From positions 1 through 64,000 of the forward strand of contig CAVVOX010000004.1 in the NCBI GenBank assembly GCA_963749875.1: a stretch of 64,000 nucleotides of DNA. The letters are read 5' to 3'. The position numbers and the translations under genes are program-made. Within the stretch, counting starts at the first letter, position 1. Each line of letters opens with the position of its first letter. This DNA is from JAHQVI01 sp963749875 (GTDB lineage Bacteria > Pseudomonadota > Alphaproteobacteria > Rhizobiales > Rhodomicrobiaceae). Positions 1-7,942 of this stretch are shown here, piece by piece. The notes beneath the pieces were generated by a model. The model did not search any database. It was not told the origin of the DNA and worked only from the letters and a program-made list of their open reading frames with translations.

Positions 1-112
1 AAGGCAGCCGGAATTGGTTATTCTAAGAGGAGTTTTCCACAGGCGGTCCCGCAAAACTCCCACAAGGGAACTCCCAGGGGACGCTAAAATCCGGCTAAGC
101 CATTGAAAAGCT

Positions 113-189
113 TGGTAGCGGAGGAGGGACTTGAACCCCCGACACGCGGATTATGATTCCGCTGCTCTAACCAGCTGAGCTACTCCGCC
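113..189 (-). tRNA. tRNA-Met (anticodon CAT)
   Basis: Read on the minus strand, this 77-nt segment folds as a complete tRNA with an encoded CCA end. The anticodon stem GCGGA/TCCGC encloses the loop ATCATAA, giving anticodon CAT. The D-arm (TAGCTCAGCTGG) and T-loop (GGTTCAAGTC) are canonical. The body resembles alphaproteobacterial elongator tRNA-Met rather than initiator tRNA, but tRNA-Ile2 (CAT) cannot be excluded by eye. Confidence 0.95.
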
Positions 190-296
190 GCAATGTCTCC
201 ATTTCCTATAAGGAGCGCCTGTTGCAGCGTCAAGGGGAGCTTGCCGCCGCCCATCGCAGCATGCCCGGGCCACACAGTGCCCCGTTCGATCCGCCT

Positions 297-941
297 TCAG
301 CCGCTCTTAAGCTTACGGAACCGGATCAGCGTGAACAGGCCCATAGGCCATAGCGATCGGCGCTCGATCAATGACAGATCCGGACGGCCGATGACCCGCT
401 CCATCGGGAAGATCGGGTGCCAGCCAAGCCGGTCGGCAAAGGGCGCCATTTTCTGCTCGATCCAGCCACGGATGCCGTGGTCCTGACTGAAATGGTTGAC
501 GACCATGACCTCGCCGCCCGGCGCACAGACCCGTTCCAGCTCCGCCATCACCTTGTCGGGGTCGGGCACGACGGTCATCACATACATCGCGACGACCGTA
601 TTGAAGCTTTCATCGGGAAAGTCGAGCTCGGCCGCATCCATTTCATGCAGCCCTTCAACGTTCAGAAGGCCCGCTCTGGCGACACGCTCGCGCGCCTTGT
701 CGAGCATTTCCGGCGACAGATCGATGCCGGTGACCTTAAGATAGGGTGCGTAATGCGGCAGCGAAAGCCCGGTCCCGACGCCGACTTCCAGCACGTTGCC
801 GCGACGCTGATTGATCAGCTCGACCGTCCTGCGCCGCCCGGCCATGGCAACGACACCGAAAGTGCTGTCATAGACCGGCGCCCAGCGCCGATAGGCTTCA
901 CGAACCGATGTCAGATTAAGAGTCTTTTGCTCCGCAATCAT
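297..941 (-). CDS. pmtA: PmtA-like SAM-dependent phospholipid N-methyltransferase
   Basis: A 214-residue class I SAM-dependent methyltransferase. The SAM-binding motif I reads LEVGVGTGLSLPHY near residue 55, followed by GIDLSPEMLDKARE, and a late motif lies around VMVVNHF. Size and the N-terminal segment VREAYRRWAPVYD match bacterial PmtA enzymes, which methylate phosphatidylethanolamine towards phosphatidylcholine at the inner membrane. The ATG at 941 is preferred over an upstream GTG because AAGG lies six bases before it. The gene stands alone, with a palindromic repeat and an IS beyond its 5' side. Other small methyltransferases share this fold, so substrate assignment is less certain than the fold. 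Confidence 0.75.
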   Translation of the reverse strand: MIAEQKTLNLTSVREAYRRWAPVYDSTFGVVAMAGRRRTVELINQRRGNVLEVGVGTGLSLPHYAPYLKVTGIDLSPEMLDKARERVARAGLLNVEGLHEMDAAELDFPDESFNTVVAMYVMTVVPDPDKVMAELERVCAPGGEVMVVNHFSQDHGIRGWIEQKMAPFADRLGWHPIFPMERVIGRPDLSLIERRSLWPMGLFTLIRFRKLKSG

Positions 942-1048
942 ATTGGACCTTCTCACGCCGGTTCTCCTCGAACAGTCACGTCACTCAATGCCTGTAATTC
1001 AGCGTTTATATAGCACGCTGCGCAAAGCCTCTCATCGGATTTGAGGCT

Positions 1049-1151
1049 TGATCAACTCTCGTTCAATTGGACTCACTTGAACGAGGTCGAGTTGATCTAT
1101 ATCAAATGACGAGCGCAACTGTCCGCGTCGAATTGGACGCGCGTTGCGCTA
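1049..1151 (+). repeat. Bipartite palindromic repeat, copy A
   Basis: First of four dispersed copies. The left half is an inverted repeat with outer arms GATCAAC/GTTGATC and inner arms CGTTCAA/TTGAACG. The right half runs from GCGCAAC to GTTGCGC. In this copy the right half has lost the central CCCCGC-CTTC-GCGGGG stem seen in copies B and D. It ends at 1151 exactly where the IS5-family element is inserted. Confidence 0.85.
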
Positions 1152-1996
1152 GAGTTCCGTGGACAATTATCTCAGTGCGATCACGATAGCGGCAAGGTTG
1201 ATCGTGGCTTTGTAGCTCAGGTCTGTTTTGTCGTATCGCGTATTCACGGATCGAAAGTCTTTGATTTTGCTAAAGTAATTCTCGATGAGATGACGCCACC
1301 GATATTTGACCCGATCGTGCGGGATCGGCTGTTTTCGATCCGCTTTTGATGGAATGACGGCCTCCGCTTCGCGCCTCTCCAGCTCGTCTCGTATAGCGTT
1401 ATTGTCGAAGGCTTTGTCGCCGAGCAGAGCCTCAAATGTCAGTCCCCCGATAAGGTCCGAGGCACCGATGCTGTCATGGCGCTGCCCTGGCCACAAGGAA
1501 AAGCGCACGAGATTGCCCAAGGCATCGACCAGCGCCAAAATCTTCGTTGTCAGGCCGCCTTTTGAGCGGCCGATGGCCTGATCGAGAGTCCCCCTTTTGC
1601 GCCGCTTGCCTTCTGATGCACGCTAACGATCGTTCCGTCGATGAGGATATATTCGAAATCGGGCTCTCCGGACAAGGCATTGAAAATGCGATCGAAAACA
1701 CCGGCCATCGCCCAACGGCGAAACCGCCGGAAGATGCTGTTCCAAGCCCCAAAGCCAGATGGCAAATCCCGCCAGGGTGCGCCGGTACGAACGCGCCACA
1801 GCACGGCTTCGAGAAACAGCCGGTTATCCCGAGCCGTCACACCGCAATCGCTCGCCTTGCCCGGCAAGAGCGGAGCGATAACACTCCATTGAGAATCCGA
1901 AAGCACGAAGCGTTCCCAGCGCATGCAAACCTCCCAAAAGGAAGTTTGAAATCACTGTTCGAGGAAAATGTGAATCCCTTGATTGTCCACGGGCCC
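1152..1996 (-). mobile_element. IS5-family (IS427-like) insertion sequence, 845 bp
   Basis: The ends share the inverted repeat CCGTGGACAAT (left 1158-1168, right complement near 1981-1992) and are flanked by a TA dinucleotide at 1150-1151 and 1997-1998, consistent with the 2-bp target duplication of this group. The element carries one transposase in two overlapping frames. It is inserted at the junction between the palindromic repeat and the glycosyltransferase stop codon, and its last base completes the TAG stop. Confidence 0.85.
1167..1924 (-). CDS. IS5-family transposase made by programmed frameshift
   Basis: The first frame (1924 to about 1590) has the IS5/IS427 N-terminus with RWERFVLSDSQW and the conserved WRVRTGAPWRDLP, then the first acidic catalytic region IDGTIV. 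The second frame carries DQAIGRSKGGL, LVDALGN and LLGDKAFD, then the C-terminal YRWRHLIENYFSKIK. The frames join at AAAAGGGGG (complement of 1590-1599), a typical -1 slippery run for this group, so the gene may be functional rather than broken. Total product about 250 residues, the usual size. Confidence 0.85.
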
Positions 1997-3462
1997 TAGG
2001 GCGCGCCGGATTTTCGATAAAGCTGATAGCCCAAAACGGCTTCGGCGCCGGAAAAGTTCAGATAGCTGTGCCTCATCACGACGGGCGGACCGGCAGCACG
2101 ATATCCGCTTCCGAGCGTTTTCAGCAGTTTTTCCGGCGACTCTCTTTTTGCTTCGTCCCACAACAGGGCGATCTCGCCGGCCTGCCCGTCCGCAGGGGAC
2201 CAAAGCCGCACTTTGGAGAGATGAAGCTGCAAATTAGCGGCGTATTTCGCTCTTGTCGTGAGGAGGCGCGATCCGGGAGGCAGCGCTTGCTCCAGACTTG
2301 TTGCAATTTTTTCGTAGGGAAAGAACAGCTGCTCGCGGCCGATCAGCGCCCAGGCTGGCCAAATCGTCAGCATGGCAAGGGCAACCGCGCCGGAAATCCT
2401 CACCAGATCGATTCCGGCGCGCGAGCGCCGATCTAACGGAAATGCCAGGACAAGCCAGAATGGCAATGCGATCAGCAGCGGGGTGAAATAGCGCTCCTGC
2501 GTTGCGTGGAGATCGCCGAAGAGCACGATCGCCGCGAAAACGCCGACACTGATCATCATCGTCCGTCCCAGGAAGACTTTGAAATCGGCCGCCCACGGCC
2601 CCGGCCGGCCACCCGCTCTCTCCGCCTTGGTGAACTGCCGGATCGCAAACCAGATCACGACAAGGGGCGCGGCCCAAGCGATCACGCCAACGACCAGCGT
2701 GATCAGACCGTCCAGGCCGAGAAAGGGCACATCGAAGCTCGTTGCGCTCTTATCCGTGTTCTCAAGCTTTTGAAGGCGTTCGGTAACCTCCGCCCAATGG
2801 GTTATGCTCCAGACGGCAAAGGGACTGAACAGGATCGCAAAGACCGCGGCGGATATGCCAAGCCTACCGCGAAGAAGGCGCGATGCGATCGGCGGCACGG
2901 TGGCGGCGGCGATCGCGGCGCCGAAAGCGGCGATGAAGAAATTGTACTTTGCGAGCCCGCCCGCAGCCATTGCCAGACCGAGCCAGACGAAAGAGGCAAC
3001 GTTCCCCCGCTCCACGATCAGCACTGCCGCATGGAGCATTGCAATGGCCGCAAACATCACCAGCACCGAATGGGTGAGCGTAATCTGGGATTTCCAAACG
3101 ATCTGAGGCAAAAGCAACAATGCGCAGACCGTCAGAAGCCCTGGCAGGGCAGCCCCGGCGATACGCCGCATCAGGTCGTAGGCAAGGAAATAGCTGCCGG
3201 CAAGGAGGCCATTTTTGACGAGCGCCAAGGCCGTGGCCCAGTGACCGCCGGTCAGGGGATAGACCAGCGCGACCAGCCAATTATAGAGCGGAGGGTGACC
3301 GTTGCCGGTGTCGAACGAAAAGGCCGCGTGTCCGACGAGTTCCGATTCATCCGTCTCCAGATTGGCCGAAAGCGCGATACGGATGAGGAACTGAAGAGCG
3401 AAATAAGCCAGGATGAACGCGGGCGTCCAGCGTGCCAGCCGCTCAAGTCGCTCGTCTGTCAT
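1996..3462 (-). CDS. GT39/ArnT-like membrane glycosyltransferase
   Basis: A 488-residue polytopic membrane protein with about ten hydrophobic segments and a periplasmic C-terminal tail. The acidic motif ETDESE near residue 37 and HPPLYNW near residue 57 fit the catalytic loop and following helix of GT-C enzymes of the dolichyl-phosphate-mannose/ArnT type, which move a sugar from a lipid carrier to a periplasmic acceptor. The acceptor is unknown. The frame extends 20 codons upstream into palindromic repeat B, but ATG 3462 is preferred because a GGGGGGATCGGAG purine run precedes it. The TAG stop overlaps the IS5 end, and before insertion it would have been provided by the neighbouring repeat. 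Confidence 0.8.
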   Translation of the reverse strand: MTDERLERLARWTPAFILAYFALQFLIRIALSANLETDESELVGHAAFSFDTGNGHPPLYNWLVALVYPLTGGHWATALALVKNGLLAGSYFLAYDLMRRIAGAALPGLLTVCALLLLPQIVWKSQITLTHSVLVMFAAIAMLHAAVLIVERGNVASFVWLGLAMAAGGLAKYNFFIAAFGAAIAAATVPPIASRLLRGRLGISAAVFAILFSPFAVWSITHWAEVTERLQKLENTDKSATSFDVPFLGLDGLITLVVGVIAWAAPLVVIWFAIRQFTKAERAGGRPGPWAADFKVFLGRTMMISVGVFAAIVLFGDLHATQERYFTPLLIALPFWLVLAFPLDRRSRAGIDLVRISGAVALAMLTIWPAWALIGREQLFFPYEKIATSLEQALPPGSRLLTTRAKYAANLQLHLSKVRLWSPADGQAGEIALLWDEAKRESPEKLLKTLGSGYRAAGPPVVMRHSYLNFSGAEAVLGYQLYRKSGAP

Positions 3463-3494
3463 GACTCCGATCCCCCCGATCGCCGGGAACTTCC

Positions 3495-3621
3495 AGATCG
3501 ACCCTCGTTCAAGTGGAGTCACTTGAACGAGGTCAAGTTGATCTATCCCAATAGGTTAGCGCAACTGTTCCCGCATCCATCCCCGCCTTCGCGGGGACAT
3601 GCTTGGACGCGCGTTGCGCTA
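3495..3621 (+). repeat. Bipartite palindromic repeat, copy B
   Basis: Full-length copy. The left half contains the near-perfect dyad CGTTCAAGTG-GAGT-CACTTGAACG. The right half runs GCGCAACTG to CGCGTTGCGC with the central stem CCCCGC-CTTC-GCGGGG. Its last bases CTA are the complement of the TAG stop of mnmA. Confidence 0.9.
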
Positions 3622-4812
3622 AGCGTGTCCCGACGCCGTAATCCATCCGCCGCCGAGGATGCGCGCCTCCTCGGCGCCGCTGTCATAAAAGACGCACGCC
3701 TGTCCCGGCGATACGCCATGCTCGCCGTCGTGAAGCCGAATGAAGGTCCGGCCGTCGCGGTGATGAAGGACGGCGGGCTGAGGCGGCTGGGTCGAGCGGA
3801 TACGCGCCCAAAGCTCCAATCCCTCCTGCGGCAGCTCGTCCAGCGCCCCGTCGCCGAGCCAGTTCACGTCCCGCAGATCGATCCGATTGGCAAGAAGCGC
3901 CTCCCGCGGTCCGACGAACACGATACCTCGCTCCGGATCGAGGCGAACCACATAAAGCGGCTCGCCCGAGGCGATGCCCAGGCCGCGCCGCTGGCCGATC
4001 GTGTAGTGGATGATGCCCTGATGCCGCCCCAGGACGCGCCCGTCGAGATGAACGATGTCTCCCGGCTCGACCGCGCCCGGATGGAGCTTTTCGACAATGC
4101 GCGCATAATGGCCGGTCGGGACGAAGCAAATGTCCTGGCTGTCCGGCTTCGCCGCAACCGCAAGACCGAGCTCGGCGGCCAGCTCGCGCGTCCGCTCCTT
4201 GCGCAGGCTGCCGAGCGGAAAACGCAGGAATTCGAGCTGCTCGCGCGTCGTGCCGAACAGGAAATAGCTCTGATCGCGTTCGGCGTCGGCGGCGCGAAAG
4301 AGGTTCCAGCCATGAGGTCCGGGCCGGCTGGCAATATAATGCCCGGTGGCCATGACGTCGGCCGAGAGATCCTTCGCGGTTTCGAGCAAATCCTTGAACT
4401 TGATCGACTGGTTGCAGGCGATGCAGGGGACAGGCGTCTCGCCCGCGACATAGCTGCCCGCAAAGGGACGCATCACCTCGCGGCGAAAGCGCTCCTCATA
4501 ATTCAGCACATAATGGGGGATGCCGAGCGCGGCGGCGACGCGGCGCGCATCGCGAATATCCTGACCCGCACAGCACGCGCCCTTACGGCTCGTCGCGGCG
4601 CCGTGGTCATAAAGCTGCAAGGTGATGCCGACGACGTCGTAGCCTTCCCGCTTCAGGATTGCGGCGACGACGGAGGAGTCCACCCCGCCGGACATCGCCA
4701 CGACGACGCGCGTATCCTGCGGCGCGCGCGGAAGCATCAGACTGTTGAGCGTAGGCTCAGTCTGGCCGGAAGCGGACGCCGTATAGGCCGCAGCGTTCGG
4801 TGCGTGCATCAT
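3619..4812 (-). CDS. mnmA: tRNA 2-thiouridylase MnmA
   Basis: A 397-residue enzyme that thiolates U34 of tRNA-Glu, -Gln and -Lys in the cytoplasm using sulfur relayed from IscS. The PP-loop SGGVDSS lies near residue 41. The catalytic cysteine is in TPVPCIACNQ, the second in SQDICF, and a GQRRGLG segment precedes the C-terminal beta-barrel domains. The N-terminus is about 30 residues longer than in E. coli, and an internal start at MLP is possible. The stop TAG is contributed by repeat copy B. No operon partner is evident; the next minus-strand genes are phasins. Confidence 0.95.
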   Translation of the reverse strand: MMHAPNAAAYTASASGQTEPTLNSLMLPRAPQDTRVVVAMSGGVDSSVVAAILKREGYDVVGITLQLYDHGAATSRKGACCAGQDIRDARRVAAALGIPHYVLNYEERFRREVMRPFAGSYVAGETPVPCIACNQSIKFKDLLETAKDLSADVMATGHYIASRPGPHGWNLFRAADAERDQSYFLFGTTREQLEFLRFPLGSLRKERTRELAAELGLAVAAKPDSQDICFVPTGHYARIVEKLHPGAVEPGDIVHLDGRVLGRHQGIIHYTIGQRRGLGIASGEPLYVVRLDPERGIVFVGPREALLANRIDLRDVNWLGDGALDELPQEGLELWARIRSTQPPQPAVLHHRDGRTFIRLHDGEHGVSPGQACVFYDSGAEEARILGGGWITASGHA

Positions 4813-4967
4813 GGTCTTCTGATGTGATTTGTCAGCCGGCTATGCCGGAAGCCACGCCGACAATATAGGAACGCGCCTGCCGCGGGCAAGCAAATGACAC
4901 GCGCCCGGGGATCGCCCGGCGCCTGGTTCGGCAGAGCGGGTGCGCGGCGGCGGTCGGGCGGCGGAGC

Positions 4968-5795
4968 TTAGCCCGTTTTGAACTGGTTCTGAATCCGCGC
5001 GGCCTTCTTCGACGCGATGTCTGTGGTAAGCAGCCGGAGCTCGTTAGCCTGCCTGTTCAGCAATTCCATCTGGTTCTGGAAATAGCGCGCATGCACATTG
5101 AAGATTTCCGGCACCGTCCGAACGCTGGCGTAATCCTGCGCAAGCTTCACGTTGTTTTGGAGATTGGCCTGCGCAAATTCCATCAGTTTCAGGCTGATAC
5201 GGGCGGCGTCACTGCTCGCGCTGTCCATAGCGGCTTTGAAATTATGCGACATCTGGTCGAAAACGGCCGCAGCTTCTTCCGGCTCGGCATCGGCGTTTTC
5301 CATGGCATTGCGAACCGCGTCACGCAGCGCATCGGCCGCGGCGACAGCTTCTTCGCCAACCGTCGTTTCCGGCGTTTCGCTCGGTGTGTCGGGGGCCTGC
5401 TCGTCGCCGACATCGAATTGCGCCAAGCTGTCGGTGTCGGGCTGGGCCAACTCGGCCTCCGCCACAACGGCCTGGGAAGCGCCGAACGGTTTGGCTGCGG
5501 GCGGTTGGTCCGCATCGTCATACGAACCGCCACCGTCTGAGGATTGGGGCAGGTCGGCCATATCGGCCGTATCGGCGTCGACGTCCTCGACAGAAGGCTC
5601 ATTCCCGTCATCCGTCACCGGCTGCGGATCGGCCTCGGCTGACGCAGCACCGGAGGGGTTCGCCTCGGTCGCTTGCTTGTCGATCTTCTCTTCCTGATCA
5701 GGTCCAACCGTCACGTTATATGCCTGCGTCCCGGAGGGAGCAGATGAGCTGGATGAAAGAGGGCTCCGCTGCGGGGATTCGGTTGGGTCCGACAT
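4968..5795 (-). CDS. Phasin-family protein with acidic low-complexity N-terminus
   Basis: A 275-residue protein. The C-terminal ~110 residues form an amphipathic helical phasin domain (FDQMSHNFKAAMDSAS, MELLNRQANELRLLTTDI) that coats polyhydroxyalkanoate granules. Residues ~1-160 are rich in Asp, Glu, Pro and Ser and probably disordered. Start ATG 5795 is chosen because AAAGGAGG lies five bases upstream; the frame is open further upstream without a comparable site. It follows the shorter phasin (5898-6272) on the same strand, separated by a strong hairpin. Phasin identity comes from the C-terminal domain and neighbour; the acidic extension is atypical. Confidence 0.8.
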   Translation of the reverse strand: MSDPTESPQRSPLSSSSSAPSGTQAYNVTVGPDQEEKIDKQATEANPSGAASAEADPQPVTDDGNEPSVEDVDADTADMADLPQSSDGGGSYDDADQPPAAKPFGASQAVVAEAELAQPDTDSLAQFDVGDEQAPDTPSETPETTVGEEAVAAADALRDAVRNAMENADAEPEEAAAVFDQMSHNFKAAMDSASSDAARISLKLMEFAQANLQNNVKLAQDYASVRTVPEIFNVHARYFQNQMELLNRQANELRLLTTDIASKKAARIQNQFKTG

Positions 5796-5834
5796 GATTT
5801 CCTCCTTTGTCATCGCGTCCTTGCCATGCGGATG

Positions 5835-5863
5835 AAGCCAGATCGGCATTGCCGATCTGGCTT
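5835..5863 (-). terminator. Intercistronic hairpin between two phasin genes
   Basis: A perfect 13-bp stem, AAGCCAGATCGGC with GCCGATCTGGCTT, and a 3-nt loop. On the minus strand it lies just after the short phasin gene and before the long one. No T-run follows, so it is more likely a partial terminator or RNA-stabilising element giving unequal expression of the two phasins than a complete terminator. Confidence 0.6.
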
Positions 5864-5897
5864 GATTCATAGCCGGTCAGTCGCTCGTCTCAGCAAT

Positions 5898-6272
5898 TCA
5901 GACGGTCGGCTGAGCCTTCTGCGCAGAGGCCGCCATAATGCGAGCGAGCTCCTGAGTCTGCTGCGCATAGGCCTCCATCTGGCTCCGGGCGAACTGCGTC
6001 TGAATTTCCAGGAATTCCTTCGCATCGCGCGCATGCGCAAGGCGCGTCGCTACATCGAAGCTGGCCTTCGCATTGCTCTCGGCGAAGCCGAGGACCTTTT
6101 CATTCATCTCTTTGGCGCCGGTGGCGAAGACTTCAGTCGATTTGCTCACCACGTCCTGCGTCTGCCGGGTCGCATCGACAAAACGGCCATAGGCGTCCTT
6201 GACCTGCTCGACGGAACGGGCGGCCATTTCACGAACTGTGGAAGGTATTTCGAAGTCAGGGGTGTATTGCAT
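5898..6272 (-). CDS. phaP: Phasin, short form
   Basis: A 124-residue helical phasin with the family pattern: MAARSVEQVKDAYGRF near the start, then KSTEVFATGAKEMNEKVLGFAESNAKASFDVATRLAHA, and FLEIQTQFARSQMEAYAQQTQEL near the end. It coats PHA granules and limits their coalescence. ATG 6272 follows AGGAGGC by six bases, which decides against the upstream in-frame methionine. It is the first gene of a two-phasin unit. Three copies of a TGC-N3-GCA motif upstream suggest PhaR-type repression. Length and composition are typical for alphaproteobacterial PhaP. Confidence 0.9.
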   Translation of the reverse strand: MQYTPDFEIPSTVREMAARSVEQVKDAYGRFVDATRQTQDVVSKSTEVFATGAKEMNEKVLGFAESNAKASFDVATRLAHARDAKEFLEIQTQFARSQMEAYAQQTQELARIMAASAQKAQPTV

Positions 6273-6292
6273 AATTTGCCTCCTATCCAAGG

Positions 6293-6387
6293 TTGTGCGG
6301 CGCAAAATGGTGTTTGCGAATTCCTTGCGATTCCGAGATTGTGCGCCGCAATATGAAGGAGATAATCACTTGCGTTGTGCATTGCAA
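6293..6387 (-). promoter_or_regulatory. Three TTGTGC-N2-YGCAA boxes upstream of phaP
   Basis: Three 13-bp motifs, TTGTGCGGCGCAA (6293), TTGTGCGCCGCAA (6339) and TTGTGCATTGCAA (6375), share the core TGC-N3-GCA. That core resembles operators of the PHA-responsive repressor PhaR. They occupy the AT-richer 353-bp gap between the divergent phasin and histidine-kinase genes. Binding by PhaR is inferred from motif form and context; no phaR gene is in this window. Confidence 0.55.
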
Positions 6388-6625
6388 CATATTTTTTGGC
6401 AATGCCAAAATCGCGGTGGCCAATTGCGGTATGCCTTATACTTTTGTCGAAGTCCAGTGCTTTGGTCGCACCAGACTCGGGGACCAAAACGCTTGCGCGT
6501 TAAGCATTCGGTCAGGAAAACGGGTGGGGCGACCGCCAATGACTTGTCTTTTGCCATTGATCTTGTCTTCATGGCGTGTCGTACCCTATTTGGCTAACAC
6601 ACTGTAAACCGTAGATTTGTGCGTT

Positions 6626-7867
6626 ATGGAGACCGAGAGCGGCGCGGCTGCGCATATTCCGCTCGGCGAATTTCTCACGACCGAAGAGCCCGTTTGGGTA
6701 TGGGATGCCTCCGCTCGCCGCATTCTTTGGGCCAATCAGGCCGGCCGGGAGTTCTGGGGCGCCGCTTCGATCGATGCGATTCGCGCTAAGCGCTTCTCAT
6801 CACGGAATAAATCGGTCGAAAGGCTGACGGCGCTTGCGGCTCAGCCCGGCGGCGCGAAAGAATGGACCGAGACGCTGACGCTCTCTGCGGCATCGGGACG
6901 CAGACCCACGAAGTGCTACATACAGGGCCTGGAAGTCGCCGGAGGACGGCCGGGATTGATCGTCAAAGCGCTTGGCGACGCGAATCGCCGCGAGCGCGCA
7001 CCGGCCGACAGGGGCGACGAGACGGCGAACGCTCCGGCGGCGCGGGGCAAACAGCATCCAGCGACCGAAAAATCGGATCGCGCCGCGCTCGATGCGATCG
7101 CCAAGCGACTGCGGAGGCCGGAAGGACAGTCCCGAGATCGCACGCAATCGTTCGCCGGGCCGGCTTCGGGAGCGGAGCGCGGCAGCCTCGACCAGGAAAC
7201 GCTCGCCTTGAGCATCCGGGAGCTTTGCCATGAGGTGCGCAACCCGCTTCAGGTCATTCTGGGATTCGCGGAGCGCATCATAGAAATCGCGCCGCCCGGA
7301 CGGCGGCAGGATCAGCTTCGCGCTTATGCAGGCGATATCATGGAAGGCGCAAATCTTGCGATCGCGATTCTCGGCGATTTCTCGGCGCGGATGCTGCATC
7401 AGGATGACGAGCCGCCGCGTGCTCAGCCGGTCGATCTGAGAGCGGCTATCGAGAGCTGCGTTCGGCTGATCGTCCCGCTCGCACGAGCCTCAGGGATCAC
7501 GGTTCGCCGGCGTATAGAAGGGCGGCTGCCGGCCCTGATGATGGCCGAACAGGGGCTCAAGCAGATCCTTCTCAATCTCATGATGAACGCCGTGCGCCAC
7601 AACAAGACGGTTCGGCAGATCAAGCTCACCGCGCGGCGGCGCAAGGACGGCACCGTGCGGCTGACGGTTGCCGATGATGGCAAGGGAATGACCAAGAAAG
7701 AGATCCGCGCCACGCTCGGCGCTTCGACTACGCCGCCGCCGGGTCGTTCCGGTCTCGGCCTGCCGCTGGTCAAACGCCTCGTTGAAAATGCGGGCGGACG
7801 GATCTCCATTCAGAGCGCGCGCGGCAAAGGCACGACCGTGGAGATCCTGTTCCCCTCCGCCGGCTAG
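6626..7867 (+). CDS. Orphan sensor histidine kinase with PAS domain
   Basis: A 413-residue soluble kinase without transmembrane segments. An N-terminal PAS-like domain (PVWVWDASARRILWANQAG) is followed by an Ala/Arg-rich linker. The HisKA dimerisation helix has the phospho-acceptor in LCHEVRNPLQ near residue 200, and the HATPase domain shows N, G1 and G2 boxes (NLMMNAVRHN, VADDGKGM, GRSGLGLPLV). No response regulator is adjacent, so its output is unknown; it may feed a phosphorelay by diffusion, as several alphaproteobacterial cytoplasmic kinases do. The ATG at 6626 is taken over an upstream TTG. Repeat copy C begins at its stop codon. Confidence 0.85.
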   Translation: METESGAAAHIPLGEFLTTEEPVWVWDASARRILWANQAGREFWGAASIDAIRAKRFSSRNKSVERLTALAAQPGGAKEWTETLTLSAASGRRPTKCYIQGLEVAGGRPGLIVKALGDANRRERAPADRGDETANAPAARGKQHPATEKSDRAALDAIAKRLRRPEGQSRDRTQSFAGPASGAERGSLDQETLALSIRELCHEVRNPLQVILGFAERIIEIAPPGRRQDQLRAYAGDIMEGANLAIAILGDFSARMLHQDDEPPRAQPVDLRAAIESCVRLIVPLARASGITVRRRIEGRLPALMMAEQGLKQILLNLMMNAVRHNKTVRQIKLTARRRKDGTVRLTVADDGKGMTKKEIRATLGASTTPPPGRSGLGLPLVKRLVENAGGRISIQSARGKGTTVEILFPSAG

Positions 7868-7942
7868 ATCAATAAGTTATCGCAACTGTTCCCACGTCCA
7901 TACCCGCCTTCGCGGGAACATGCCTGGACGCGCGTTGCGCTA
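7866..7942 (+). repeat. Bipartite palindromic repeat, copy C (right half)
   Basis: Contains only the right palindrome, CGCAACTGTT to CGCGTTGCGC with the CCCGC-CTTC-GCGGG stem, preceded by a short GATCAATA remnant of the left half. It fills the whole gap between the convergent kinase and photolyase genes. One end overlaps the kinase stop and the other supplies the photolyase stop (complement of CTA at 7940-7942). Confidence 0.85.

Noticed and set aside
2506..4827. A 773-codon open frame on the plus strand.
   Set aside because: It runs antisense through the glycosyltransferase and mnmA genes, both clearly coding on the other strand; the peptide is Arg/Gly/Asp-rich and matches no family. High GC content makes such long shadow frames common.
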